Below are positions 31,326-40,213 of a stretch of 64,000 bases of DNA, piece after piece. The notes under the pieces are model-generated. The model saw only the letters and a program-made list of their open reading frames with translations. It was not told the DNA's origin and did no database searches. Positions within the stretch are counted from its first letter, which is position 1. Every line of letters begins with the position of its first letter. Source of the DNA: Mycobacterium sp. 236(2023) (GTDB lineage Bacteria; Actinomycetota; Actinomycetes; Mycobacteriales; Mycobacteriaceae); the NCBI RefSeq assembly GCF_029623955.1, contig NZ_JARSBP010000006.1, forward strand, positions 124,001 to 188,000, in the 5' to 3' direction. The position numbers and the translations under genes are program-made.

Positions 31326-32647
31326 GCGGCGAGTCCCAGGTGGTAGGGCTCAAGCCCGAGGTTCTGGCGCAGCGTCTGCGCCTCGTACTCGCGGCGCACC
31401 AAGCCCTTGTCCTGGAGCAGCGGGATGACCTCACCGGTGAACCGGTCGAACGAGTTGCCGCCGTGCAGCGTGAACCCGTCGGACGCCCGCACCGCGAACC
31501 ATTCGGCGAAGACGTCGGCGACCTGCTCGGCGGTACCGACGACGTCGAGGTGGCCACTGCCTTTGATGCGCTGCAGGAACTGCCGAACCGTCACACCGTC
31601 GATCTCGGTGACGAGGTCCCGTAACAACAGTCCTCGGCTGACCCGGCGGTGATTGGTCGCCATCAGCTCGCGGCTCGGTATGCGGTCGATGGGGATGACG
31701 TCGTCGAGATCGAGGTCGTCGAGAACCAGTGTGGGCGCCTCACGTTGGACGAATTTGCGGCGTGCTGCATAGTAGTTCGGCTCGGCGAAGGCCTCTTCGT
31801 ACTCGGCTCGTGCCTCCTCTTCGGTATCGGCGATATAGGTCCTGATCCCGGGCAGCACACGCAGCGAGTCGGGGTGCCTGCCGTGGGCGATCACGAGCGC
31901 CTTGAGACTTTCATAATAGGAACGGGCATGCGACAGATCGGGTGTCGCGACGAAGACTGCCTCGCCGAAGCGTGCCGCGAATCGGATCCCGTCCTCCGAC
32001 GCGCCTGCCTGGAACACCACGGGCAGGTCCTCGATCAGCCGGGACACGTCGAGCGCCTGCTGAACAGCGTAGTACTTGCCGACGTGTTCGATGTCGTGGA
32101 TGCGGCCGGGGTCGACCGCCGGGGCTGCGCCATCGGTGAACGTGAGCGCATCGGGCTGCCAGCTGTTCCAGAGCTTGACCACCACATCGATGAATTCGGT
32201 TGCACGAGCGTAGCGTTCGGCGGGGGCGAAGAGCACGTTGGGCCCGAAGTTCACCTCCCCGTTGAACGACGTCACCGCGTTCCAGCCGGCCCGGCCTCCA
32301 CTCACGTTGTGCAGCGTCGCGATCTGACGGGCGACGTTGTACGGCTCGAAGAACGACGTCGACGCCGTGACGACGAGCCCGATCCGCTCTGTGACGGCGG
32401 CCAGTGCCGCCGACACCGCCAGTGGCTCACCGAGCAAACTCGGATCGTTGATGATGTTGTTCTTGTCGAAGCCGAGGAAGTCCGCTTTGAAAAAGGCGTC
32501 GAGCCGTGCGCGCTCCGCTTGCTGGGCGAACTCGACGATGCGCGCGAATGCTGAACTGGGCGTGGAGCCGTGTGCGGGCTGCTTGTCCGCCCAGCCGCTG
32601 GGCCGGTCGAACAGGACGAGGTTGAGGTACTCCCGGCGTGGCGCCAT
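31310..32647 (-). CDS. LLM-class FMN-dependent monooxygenase, DszA/NtaA type
   Basis: 445 aa. RREYLNLVLFDRPSGWADKQPAHG at the N terminus, VVTASTSFFEPYNVARQIATL, HNVSGGRAGWNAVTSFNGEVNFG, FQAGASEDGIRFAARFGEAVF, and C-terminal GTAEQVADVFAEWFAVRASDGFTL define the NtaA/DszA group. The block GWNxVTSFNGEVNxG is shared only with the LLM at 55535, so these two are closest paralogues in the window. GGAGA lies before the ATG. It follows the five-gene Dpp-type importer on the same strand after 116 nt that hold a CTTAAC site (32759-32764) and no convincing gene. Confidence 0.86.
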   Translation of the reverse strand: MAPRREYLNLVLFDRPSGWADKQPAHGSTPSSAFARIVEFAQQAERARLDAFFKADFLGFDKNNIINDPSLLGEPLAVSAALAAVTERIGLVVTASTSFFEPYNVARQIATLHNVSGGRAGWNAVTSFNGEVNFGPNVLFAPAERYARATEFIDVVVKLWNSWQPDALTFTDGAAPAVDPGRIHDIEHVGKYYAVQQALDVSRLIEDLPVVFQAGASEDGIRFAARFGEAVFVATPDLSHARSYYESLKALVIAHGRHPDSLRVLPGIRTYIADTEEEARAEYEEAFAEPNYYAARRKFVQREAPTLVLDDLDLDDVIPIDRIPSRELMATNHRRVSRGLLLRDLVTEIDGVTVRQFLQRIKGSGHLDVVGTAEQVADVFAEWFAVRASDGFTLHGGNSFDRFTGEVIPLLQDKGLVRREYEAQTLRQNLGLEPYHLGLAADLAR

Positions 32648-32763
32648 GACATTCTCCGATCAGCAGAGCCCGCGGCGGGGCGGGTTCGTCCCTCTCAGCT
32701 TCGGCACCACACTGAACTCGAACAACATTGGCGATCTACGAGATCCGTTCATCACCCACTTAA

Positions 32764-33558
32764 CTACGGCAGTGACGGGACGTCCGCAATCAGTCGCCTG
32801 GCGTAGTCGCTCGTGGGAGTCCGGATGACATCGCGGGCAGGTCCGTCCTCGACGATCACACCTTCGTGCAACACCGCCAGGCGGTCGCAGGTGCCCGCGA
32901 TGGACCCGATGTCGTGGGACACGAACACGATTGCCATGCCATACCGCTCACGCAGCTCGGCGAAGAGTTCAAGCACGACGATCCGGTTCCTGGCGTCGAG
33001 CGCGCTGACCGGCTCGTCACACAGGAGCAGCCGCGGCCGCGTGATGAGGGCCCTGGCGATCACGGCGCGCTGCCGCTGCCCCCCGGACAACTCGGCGGGT
33101 CGCCGGTCCAGCAGCGCCGTGTCCAACCCGACGTCGCCGAACGCGCGCTCTGCGCTGGTCCGCACCGACTCGTCGAAACCAATCATGTTGCTGCTCAACA
33201 CCAGAGGTTCGGTGACTGATCGCAGCACACTCCAGTCCGGGTCAAGGCTGGCCAGCGGATCCTGGAACACATACTGGATCGCGCCGCCCGAGCGCAGCCT
33301 GCGCAGTCCGCGCCGACGCAAGGCGACGACGTCCGTTCCGTCGAAGTCGATGCGGCCGCTGCGAACCGGGGCGAAACCGAGGACCGCCCGGCACAGCGTG
33401 CTCTTGCCCGACCCCGTCTCGCCGATCAGTCCGACGACCTCACCCTGGGCGACGTCGAGGTTGACCCCGTCGAGGATGGTGTCGTCGCCGTAGCCGACAC
33501 TCAGTGCCGAGATGCTAAGCAGTGGCCTGGGCAGTGACCTGGGCAGTGACGTAGTCAC
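32764..33558 (-). CDS. Dpp/Opp-type ABC importer ATPase (DppF-like)
   Basis: 264 aa, GTG start at 33558 with GGAGGA upstream, overlapping the previous gene by 44 nt. Walker A GETGSGKST near residue 36-44, signature LSGGQRQR, Walker B LLLCDEPVSALDAR and H-loop FVSHDIGS are intact. Lacks the C-terminal oligopeptide-transporter Cys extension. The second ATPase of a two-ATPase importer. CTTAAC at 32759-32764 overlaps the last base of its stop codon. Confidence 0.85.
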   Translation of the reverse strand: MTTSLPRSLPRPLLSISALSVGYGDDTILDGVNLDVAQGEVVGLIGETGSGKSTLCRAVLGFAPVRSGRIDFDGTDVVALRRRGLRRLRSGGAIQYVFQDPLASLDPDWSVLRSVTEPLVLSSNMIGFDESVRTSAERAFGDVGLDTALLDRRPAELSGGQRQRAVIARALITRPRLLLCDEPVSALDARNRIVVLELFAELRERYGMAIVFVSHDIGSIAGTCDRLAVLHEGVIVEDGPARDVIRTPTSDYARRLIADVPSLP

Positions 33559-34369
33559 GGGAGTCCTCCGATGCGGTGAAACGCTCGATGCCGAAACGCT
33601 TGTGCTCGCTGATGAGCAGGCGGGTGTACTCGTGCTGCGGATCGGCGAGCACCGACGAGGTCGGTCCCGCTTCCACGATGTGACCGTCCCGCATGACGAG
33701 TACCGTGTCGCAGACGGACGCCACCACGGCGAGGTCGTGTGAGACGAAGACGATGCCCATCCCGGTGGCGTCCTGTCGCCGCGTCAGCACGTCGAGCACC
33801 TGCGCCTGCACGGAAACATCGAGCGCCGTGGTGACTTCGTCGGCGATGAGCAGGGACGGCTCCCCTGACAGCGCGATCGCCAGGACCGACCGCTGCAGCA
33901 TGCCACCGGACAGCTCGCGCGGCAGCTTCGACTCGACACCCGACTCCGGTCCCAGTCCGAGTTCGGCGAACAGGTCGCTCGCGCGTCGCGCCGCCTCGCG
34001 TCGTGACAGCCCGTACCGGACCCGCAGCGACGTCGCGAGTTGCCTGCCCACCGGGACACTCGGGTTCAGGTAGGAGCCGGGGTCCTGGAACACCGCGGAG
34101 ATCACCCCACCGCGGAGTTGCCGCCACTCACGAAACCCGTAGTCGAGCACGCGGTGGCCGGCCAGCGTGACATCACCGTGGGTGACGCGGAGTTGCTGCG
34201 GCAGAATGCCCAGCACCGTCTTGCAGGTCACCGATTTGCCGCTGCCCGACTCGCCGACGATTCCGACCGTCTGACCGGGCGCCACGCCGAATCCGATGCC
34301 GGCCACCACGTCCTGGCCGTCGTTGTTCGTGACAGTCAGCCGGTCGACGGTCAGCAGTTGTTCGGTCAT
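33515..34369 (-). CDS. Dpp/Opp-type ABC importer ATPase (DppD-like)
   Basis: 284 aa from ATG 34367-34369, overlapping the permease stop (ATGA). Walker A GESGSGKSV near 40-48, Q-loop FQDPGSYLNP, signature LSGGMLQRS, Walker B LLIADEVTTALD, H-loop FVSHDLAV. The C terminus ends HEYTRLLISEHKRFG as in OppD-like proteins but without the full cluster-binding tail. The frame is open upstream to 35194 but that part is antisense shadow of the permease. Confidence 0.87.
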   Translation of the reverse strand: MTEQLLTVDRLTVTNNDGQDVVAGIGFGVAPGQTVGIVGESGSGKSVTCKTVLGILPQQLRVTHGDVTLAGHRVLDYGFREWRQLRGGVISAVFQDPGSYLNPSVPVGRQLATSLRVRYGLSRREAARRASDLFAELGLGPESGVESKLPRELSGGMLQRSVLAIALSGEPSLLIADEVTTALDVSVQAQVLDVLTRRQDATGMGIVFVSHDLAVVASVCDTVLVMRDGHIVEAGPTSSVLADPQHEYTRLLISEHKRFGIERFTASEDSRDYVTAQVTAQATA

Positions 34370-35229
34370 GCGCGAACCTTTCCCTTGGCGCGCAACAGGA
34401 AAAGCCCACTGGCGACCTCGCCGCGCCGCGAAGGCTGACGGGCGATGTCGGCGAGACTGTTCAGTGCGATGACGGTCGCGGCGATCAGGATCGTGGGCAC
34501 CAGCGGCGAGTACGGTCGCTGCCCCAGATAGGCGAGGTCGCTGGACACCGCGCCGCCCCACGTGGGCGCGGGTGGCACGATACCGATGCCCAGAAATGTC
34601 AGGCTGGACACGATGATCAGGCCCGTCGCGACGGTGTTGGCCGCCGCGATCAACACGGGCGCAATGATCTTCGGGAGGATGTGCGCCCGCACCACATACC
34701 AGGTGCTGCCGCCGTAAAGCCGGGCGCTGTGCACGTAGTCGGCCTGCCCGACCGCCAGACACGCGGCACGGGTGACGCGGTAGAACAGCGGCGAGGTCAG
34801 AACCCCGACGACGATCATCGCCTGGTGCAGTCCGTTGCCGACGAGTTGCGTGACCGCGACGGCGAACACGAGGAACGGTACGACGATCAAGGTGTCGATG
34901 ATGCGCAGGCTCAGCCATTCGACCGAGCGGTGCGAGTACACCGACAGCACGGCGGCGGGAACGCCGACGAGGAAGGCCACTCCCGCGACCTCCAGCGCCG
35001 AGAACACCGAGAGTCGCGACCCGTAGAGGATGCGGCTCAACACATCCCGGCCCAGATAGTCGGTGCCCAGCAGGTGCTGAGCCGAGGGTCCGGCGAGGAT
35101 GTGGTCGGTGACGCCCAGCGGATCGTGCGGGGCGATCACGGGTCCGAAGACCGCGAGTGCGAGGACCGCGATGCAGATCCCGATGCTGATCCACCCGAAG
35201 ATCCCGAGGGTGCGATGAATTCGGCTCAC
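34366..35229 (-). CDS. Dpp/Opp-type ABC importer permease (DppC-like)
   Basis: 287 aa. N-terminal cytosolic stretch and first membrane segment (IFGWISIGICIAVLALAVFGPVI), the DppC signature LLGTDYLGRDVLSRILYGSR, four to five further segments, and the EAA-like loop VHSARLYGGSTWYVVRAHILPKI. ATG overlaps the previous stop as ATGA. Forms a heterodimer with the DppB-like protein encoded just before it. Confidence 0.9.
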   Translation of the reverse strand: MSRIHRTLGIFGWISIGICIAVLALAVFGPVIAPHDPLGVTDHILAGPSAQHLLGTDYLGRDVLSRILYGSRLSVFSALEVAGVAFLVGVPAAVLSVYSHRSVEWLSLRIIDTLIVVPFLVFAVAVTQLVGNGLHQAMIVVGVLTSPLFYRVTRAACLAVGQADYVHSARLYGGSTWYVVRAHILPKIIAPVLIAAANTVATGLIIVSSLTFLGIGIVPPAPTWGGAVSSDLAYLGQRPYSPLVPTILIAATVIALNSLADIARQPSRRGEVASGLFLLRAKGKVRA

Positions 35230-36191
35230 AGCGTCCCCCTGCGGTCCGGGGAGAACCGGTCGAGCACCAGGTTCACGACGGTGTTGAAGATGAGTACCAG
35301 CACGATCGACACGATCAGGGCTCCCTGCACGACGGGCAGGTCACCGCCTTGCGCCGCCTTGGCGGTGTAGGCGCCGTAACCCGCCATCGAAAACACCGAC
35401 TCGGTGATGACCGCACCGCCGAGCAGCGTGGGGAACTTCAGCGCCAGGATGCTCAGCGCCGGACCGACGCCGTTGCGGAACACGTTGCCCACCACAATGC
35501 GTGGACGCGAAAACCCCTGCAGGACAGCCCCGATCACGTGGTTGCCGTCGAGCGCGCCGACGAGACCTGCCCGCACCTGCCGGGCCAGGTCCCCGATCGT
35601 GTCGAAGCTCAGCGCGACCGCGGGCAGCGTAATGGTCCACAGCCAGAGAGCGGGATCCTCCTCGAGGGGCACGTAACCGCCTGCGGGGAACCACTTCAGG
35701 CCGACCGCGAAAACCAGGATGAGCAGCACCCCGATCGCGAAGGCGGGCACCGCGGTGCCGATCGACGCCAGCCAGGTGATCGCCCTGTCGACCGCGCCGC
35801 CCTGGCGGAACGCGGCGACGACGCCAAGCCCGACACCACCGGCGACGCCGATCACCAGCGCGAGCAGCGCGACCGACAAACTGATCGGCGCCTTCTGCAA
35901 CAGCAGATCGGCGACCGGTTCTCCGTTGGACCACGAGTTGCCCAGCTCGCCGCGGAACAGGCCGGCGAGCCAGTCGAGGTACTGCAAGATCAGCGGCCGG
36001 TCCAGCCCCCACTCGTGGCTGATTCGCGCCAGGTCCTCGGCGGTGGCCTCGTCGCCGGCGACGAACGCGGCCGGGCTGATCCCGCTGACCACACCCAGGC
36101 CGTACGTCACGAGGCTGGCCAGGACGAACACCACGATCGAAATGACCAGCAGGCGAAGCGATCCCCGCAGCCATCGGCTGCGCACACTCAC
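35226..36191 (-). CDS. Dpp/Opp-type ABC importer permease (DppB-like)
   Basis: 321 aa from GTG 36191, which overlaps the stop of the binding-protein gene (GTGA). First membrane segment LLVISIVVFVLASLVTYGLGVV, extracytoplasmic loop with EWGLDRPLILQYLDWLAGLFRGELGNSW (DppB family block), then five segments, and ending NTVVNLVLDRFSPDRRGTL. The open frame upstream to 36719 is shadow of the binding-protein gene. Pairs with the DppC-like permease. Confidence 0.9.
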   Translation of the reverse strand: MSVRSRWLRGSLRLLVISIVVFVLASLVTYGLGVVSGISPAAFVAGDEATAEDLARISHEWGLDRPLILQYLDWLAGLFRGELGNSWSNGEPVADLLLQKAPISLSVALLALVIGVAGGVGLGVVAAFRQGGAVDRAITWLASIGTAVPAFAIGVLLILVFAVGLKWFPAGGYVPLEEDPALWLWTITLPAVALSFDTIGDLARQVRAGLVGALDGNHVIGAVLQGFSRPRIVVGNVFRNGVGPALSILALKFPTLLGGAVITESVFSMAGYGAYTAKAAQGGDLPVVQGALIVSIVLVLIFNTVVNLVLDRFSPDRRGTL

Positions 36192-37708
36192 TGGATCGTC
36201 ACATCTTCCCAGCGGATCTGGCCCTGTCGGGCGTCGAGCTCGGAGACTCCGTCCGCCTTGATGAACGTCCAGGGAACGTCGAACAGGTAGTTGTGCGGCG
36301 ACTCCTCGGCCGCGATCCGTACCGTCTGTTTGAGGATGGTGTCGTAGTCGGGCGCGTCCAGCGGTGTGCTGCGCAGCGTGTCCAGGGCGGTCTCGAACCT
36401 GGGCGTCGCATAGGGCGCACTGAGGTTCATCAGGCCGGCCGGGCCGTAGAAGGACAGCAGCGCCTGGACGGGTGATTCCCGCCCCGTCGAGGTGTTGAGC
36501 GCCAGCGACGGCTCGCGCTTGACCAAGACGATCTGGCGGCTCTCCGCCGAGCTGATCACCTTGATGGACACGTCGAAGCCCGCCTTCGTCAGCTGGTCCT
36601 GAAGCAGCTCCGGGACACCGGTCTCCGGGTCCTGTGTGTAGAGCTCGACCTTGACGTCGCCCGGGGCGTAGCCGGCGTCGGCCAGGATCTGCAGTGACCG
36701 CTGCGGATCGTAGGGCCAATCCTCCAGGAACGTGTTGTCATTCTGCGGGTAGCGCAGTGGGAACGGCTGGTTGGTCACCTGCCCGGTGCCGAGCGTGCTC
36801 TTGTCGACGAATTCCTGGCGATTGAACGCATAGCGCAGGGCAGCCACCACGTCGGGGTCGTTGAACGGCGCCTTGTTGTTGTTGACGATGACCCCGTAGA
36901 CCTGGCCGGTCTCGGTGAATTCGACGGGGAGTCCTTGTGATTCGGCGTTCTTGGCCGCCGCAGGCAAGGCGTAGGCGACGTTGTAGACGCCGGTCTGCAC
37001 CGAGGCCACCACGGTCGCCTGGTCCGGCTTCTCGTAGATGGTGACCTTGTCGATCTTGATCGCGTCGGCGTTCCAGTAGTCAGGGTTCTTGACCAGCGTG
37101 GCGTGGTCGTCGCGGATGAACTCTTCGAGGATGAAGGGCCCCGCGCCAACGGGTTTGGTGTCCAGCGCTGCCGGATCCGCCGTGGCGGCCTGCTTGCTCG
37201 CGATGAGGCCGGGTCGGCCCGCCACCAGAAGTGGTACCTGGTAGTCGGTCTGCGCGAGGTTGAATCGCGCCGACAGGTCGTCGACCACGTCGACCGACTG
37301 GATCGTCTCGATCAAATCCTTGGAGCGGGAGTTCTCCTGGTTCTTGGCCCGGTCGAAGTGAAACTTGACGGCGTCGGCGTTCACCGGGCTTCCGTCACTG
37401 AACGTCAGGTCGGGACGGAGGTGGAACGTCACCTGGGTGCCGTCGTCGTTGTACTCCCAGCTCTCGGCGAGGCCGGGCGTCGGCTTACCGTCCTTGTCGA
37501 TCTCTGTCAGGCCCTCGTAGGCCAGCGGCAGACCGAAGATGTCCCACCCGATCTGCGACGTGACAGGATCCCAGCTGGTCGGGATGCCGATGGCCCACTT
37601 GAGTTCGTTGCTCATGCCCGCGACGGTCCCGCCGCCGCCACCGCAGGCAGCCGCCAGCACGGTGACAGCGGCCAGCACGGCCGCGAGAATCTTGCTGCGC
37701 GACATCAT
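36188..37708 (-). CDS. Family-5 solute-binding lipoprotein (DppA/OppA-like)
   Basis: 506 aa. Signal peptide ending LAAAC followed by a Gly run. Family-5 SBP features: LAESWEYNDDGTQVTFHLRPDLTFSDGSPV near residue 80-110, PVGAGPFILEEF, ALRYAFNRQEFVDKST, DPQRSLQILADAGYAPG. Start at ATG 37706-37708, sharing a base with the rhodanese stop (TGATG). Family-5 SBPs bind peptides, nickel chelates, glutathione or opines. The rhodanese before it and LLM after it suggest an organosulfur ligand. Confidence 0.87.
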   Translation of the reverse strand: MMSRSKILAAVLAAVTVLAAACGGGGGTVAGMSNELKWAIGIPTSWDPVTSQIGWDIFGLPLAYEGLTEIDKDGKPTPGLAESWEYNDDGTQVTFHLRPDLTFSDGSPVNADAVKFHFDRAKNQENSRSKDLIETIQSVDVVDDLSARFNLAQTDYQVPLLVAGRPGLIASKQAATADPAALDTKPVGAGPFILEEFIRDDHATLVKNPDYWNADAIKIDKVTIYEKPDQATVVASVQTGVYNVAYALPAAAKNAESQGLPVEFTETGQVYGVIVNNNKAPFNDPDVVAALRYAFNRQEFVDKSTLGTGQVTNQPFPLRYPQNDNTFLEDWPYDPQRSLQILADAGYAPGDVKVELYTQDPETGVPELLQDQLTKAGFDVSIKVISSAESRQIVLVKREPSLALNTSTGRESPVQALLSFYGPAGLMNLSAPYATPRFETALDTLRSTPLDAPDYDTILKQTVRIAAEESPHNYLFDVPWTFIKADGVSELDARQGQIRWEDVTIQ

Positions 37709-39348
37709 CAATCGAACCTCTTGAACGGCACGGTGTCGTCGGCATCGAGCTCGGCGACGAGGCCCAGCTCCCACGACAGGTAACGACGGAATCCGGCCTT
37801 GCGACGCTCGGGATCGGATTCGCGCCATCCGGAGGCAACGATGTCGTCGGGCTCGCTCAACCAGGTCTCGGCGCCGGTCTCCACAGGTAGTCCGGCGGCC
37901 TTCCACGATGCGGTACCGCCGTCGAGGACCTGAACCGAGCGGTCTGTCGAGCTCGACAGTTCCGCCGCCGCGTAGGCGGCAATGACCGAGTCTTCCGACG
38001 TCAGGACGACAGTGCCGTCGCCGGGGATATCTTCTGCCGCAAGTCTCGATCGAATGGCGAAGCGGGCACCGGGAATATGGCCGGCACGGTAGGCGGGACT
38101 CAACGACACGTCGATCACGGTGACGTCGTCGAGCTGAGCCTGAAGTGCAGCAGGCTCGACGAGGTCATAGCCTTCCGTGGGTATCTCGAAAAGGCTTGAT
38201 GCCGGACCGGTTTCGAGCTCGACCCCGTCAAGGGCGTTCTCAAGAACGAAGACCTCGCCCCACCCGATCTGGGTGATCCACGACGCGGCGACCGTCGCGC
38301 GCACGGAATCGTTGTCGACGAGGACGATCCGCGCGTTGTGCGTCCCGACATGCCGGAACGTCCACGGGGCGACGTCCCAGCTGGGCGCTGACCGTGATCC
38401 GGGAAGGTGCCCGGCTTCGTACTCCCCGGGCGTGCGGACGTCGAGAACGTAGAGCGAGCGCTTGTCGGCTTCGGCGCGGAACGTCGCGAGAGTGTCCTTG
38501 TCGATGGTCGAGATCGCGAAACGCTGCGCGAAGGTTGCCGCCGCGGCCTGCGCCGACTCCAGCGCCGAAGCCCCAGGTTCCGGCGCAGCGACCGACTTGC
38601 CGTGGACGAGCTCGTGACCCTCGAGCACCCAGGACTGCGTGCCACCCTCCAACGAGACGACCTTGTTCGGTAATCCCGCGTTGATGAGGACCTGGGCACC
38701 GAGAATGCTGCGCGTACGGCCCGCGCAGTTCACCACCACCAATGTATCGGGAGACTTCACCACTTCGGCTGCGCGATAGACCAACTCGGCGCCCGGAATC
38801 GACGTGCCTCCGGGAAGGCTGTGGTTCTCGAACTCGCCGATCGGCCTGCTGTCAAGCAAGATGATGTCCTCGCCCGCGGCGACCCGGTCGCGGAAGTCGG
38901 CAACGCTGATGTGCGGTGTCTCGTAGACGTGCTCGATCCACTCGCCGAACGCCTGTCCGATGACATGATCTCCTCCGGACTGAACCTTGTGCCCCGCGTC
39001 CGCCCAGGCGCGCAGGCCACCGTTGAGCAGTCGCACGTCGGTGTAGCCGAGCGCCGACAACTTCGCGGATGCGCGTTCGGCAAGTCCTCCCCCTCCGTCG
39101 CCACCGTCGTAGACGATCACGGGAGTCGTGAGGCGCGGAATCCGCGCCCGAACCCGGATCTCCAGGAAGCTCAACGGGATCGACACGGCCAGCAGAATCG
39201 AGCCCTCGTTTGCCGTCACGCCGGCTTCGCGGACGTCGACGAGGGCGTATTCCGCGCTGGATCCCACCAGCTCGTGCAGTTCATCGGCAGTGATCGTGGC
39301 AGTGGCAACGGACGTCATACCGGGAGAGTCTGGAGTCGACACAAACAT
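37708..39348 (-). CDS. Four-domain rhodanese-like sulfurtransferase
   Basis: 546 aa from ATG 39346-39348 (AGAGGA 7 nt upstream; ATG 39318 also in frame). Four consecutive rhodanese folds of ~120 residues. Only the second has a catalytic Cys, C208 in VVVNCAGRTRSILGAQ; the equivalent loops of domains 1, 3 and 4 carry YDGGDGGG, VDNDSV and TSEDSV. Moves sulfane sulfur from thiosulfate-like donors or persulfides to acceptors. First gene of the importer operon. The open frame upstream to 39747 is shadow. A paralogue with the same layout is at 60121-61656. No signal peptide. Confidence 0.88.
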   Translation of the reverse strand: MFVSTPDSPGMTSVATATITADELHELVGSSAEYALVDVREAGVTANEGSILLAVSIPLSFLEIRVRARIPRLTTPVIVYDGGDGGGGLAERASAKLSALGYTDVRLLNGGLRAWADAGHKVQSGGDHVIGQAFGEWIEHVYETPHISVADFRDRVAAGEDIILLDSRPIGEFENHSLPGGTSIPGAELVYRAAEVVKSPDTLVVVNCAGRTRSILGAQVLINAGLPNKVVSLEGGTQSWVLEGHELVHGKSVAAPEPGASALESAQAAAATFAQRFAISTIDKDTLATFRAEADKRSLYVLDVRTPGEYEAGHLPGSRSAPSWDVAPWTFRHVGTHNARIVLVDNDSVRATVAASWITQIGWGEVFVLENALDGVELETGPASSLFEIPTEGYDLVEPAALQAQLDDVTVIDVSLSPAYRAGHIPGARFAIRSRLAAEDIPGDGTVVLTSEDSVIAAYAAAELSSSTDRSVQVLDGGTASWKAAGLPVETGAETWLSEPDDIVASGWRESDPERRKAGFRRYLSWELGLVAELDADDTVPFKRFD

Positions 39349-39454
39349 CGAACAATCCTCTCGCGCTACGGGAATCGGTCGAGCTGACTTAACTGTCGGC
39401 GAGGCCCTGCAAGGTAGCGTCAGGTATCCCACATGAACTGGAGGTGGCTTCGCA
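39349..39454. promoter_or_regulatory. Divergent promoter region rhodanese / ABC-2 exporter
   Basis: 106 nt between divergent genes. Contains CTTAAC at 39388-39393, one of five such intergenic hexamers in the island. No clear TANNNT at leaderless spacing and no Cys-rich leader ORF was seen in either direction. Confidence 0.35.
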
Positions 39455-40213
39455 GTGTCGCAGGCACAGGCACCGTCGGCACTGACCGTCCGGGGGCTGC
39501 GCAAGACGTTCCCGTCCGGTTTCACCGCATTGCACGGGCTTGATCTCGACATCCCCGACGGCGCGTTCTTCGGACTGCTCGGCCCCAACGGCGCCGGGAA
39601 GTCGACACTGATCTCGGCGACGTGCAACTTGCTGCGGCCGACCGCCGGTGAGATCAGGGTCTTCGGCCATCCGCACGACTCCCGAACCGCACGGGCGCTC
39701 GTGGGCTTGGCCGAGCAGGAGGTCAACCTCGACCGATTCCTGACCAATGTCGAGGTTCTGATCTACCACGCAGGCTATTTCGGGCTGGGCCGTCGCGAAG
39801 CCACCCGCCGCGCCCACGATCTGCTCGAGCTCCTGGGCCTCGCCGACAAGGCCAAGCAGCGGCCCCGCGAACTGTCGGGCGGTATGCAGCGACGACTTCT
39901 GGTGGCGCGAGCCATGATCAACCGTCCACGTCTGCTCATCCTCGACGAGCCCACTGCGGGCGTCGACGTCGAGCTGCGGTCCGACCTGTGGAGTTACATG
40001 CGGGACCTCAACCGGGGTGGCCACACGATCCTGCTCACCACGCACTACCTCGAAGAGGCCGAGGCGCTGTGCGACGAGATCGCGTTGATCCGGGCAGGTC
40101 AGGTGATCTCACGCGACAGCGCCGAGGCCCTGCGGATCACCTTCGGCGCCGCCGACCTCGCCGAGGTGTACGCCAGAGCGATGGCGGCCGAGTCGACGGA
40201 GGCATCGCGATGA
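39455..40213 (+). CDS. ABC-2-type exporter ATPase (DrrA/NodI-like)
   Basis: 252 aa, GTG start with TGGAGG upstream. Walker A GPNGAGKST near residues 45-53, Q-loop GLAEQEVNLDRFLTN, signature LSGGMQRRL, Walker B LLILDEPTAGVD, H-loop TTHYLEEAEALCDEI. The LSGGMQRRL and GVDVELR pattern is that of exporters of the DrrA/NodI/CcmA group. Short (no C-terminal extension). Works with the overlapping permease. Exported substrate unknown. Confidence 0.88.
   Translation: MSQAQAPSALTVRGLRKTFPSGFTALHGLDLDIPDGAFFGLLGPNGAGKSTLISATCNLLRPTAGEIRVFGHPHDSRTARALVGLAEQEVNLDRFLTNVEVLIYHAGYFGLGRREATRRAHDLLELLGLADKAKQRPRELSGGMQRRLLVARAMINRPRLLILDEPTAGVDVELRSDLWSYMRDLNRGGHTILLTTHYLEEAEALCDEIALIRAGQVISRDSAEALRITFGAADLAEVYARAMAAESTEASR

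Noticed and set aside
32660..32728. 22-codon minus-strand ORF upstream of the LLM at 31310, ending RRGLC before stop
   Set aside because: Only one Cys, no TANNNT at leaderless spacing before the ATG, and no masking structure found. Kept out of the leader list.
33541..33558. Short direct repeat of GGGCAGTGAC at the junction of two ATPase genes
   Set aside because: Two to three imperfect copies of a 10-mer inside coding overlap; too short to call a repeat element.
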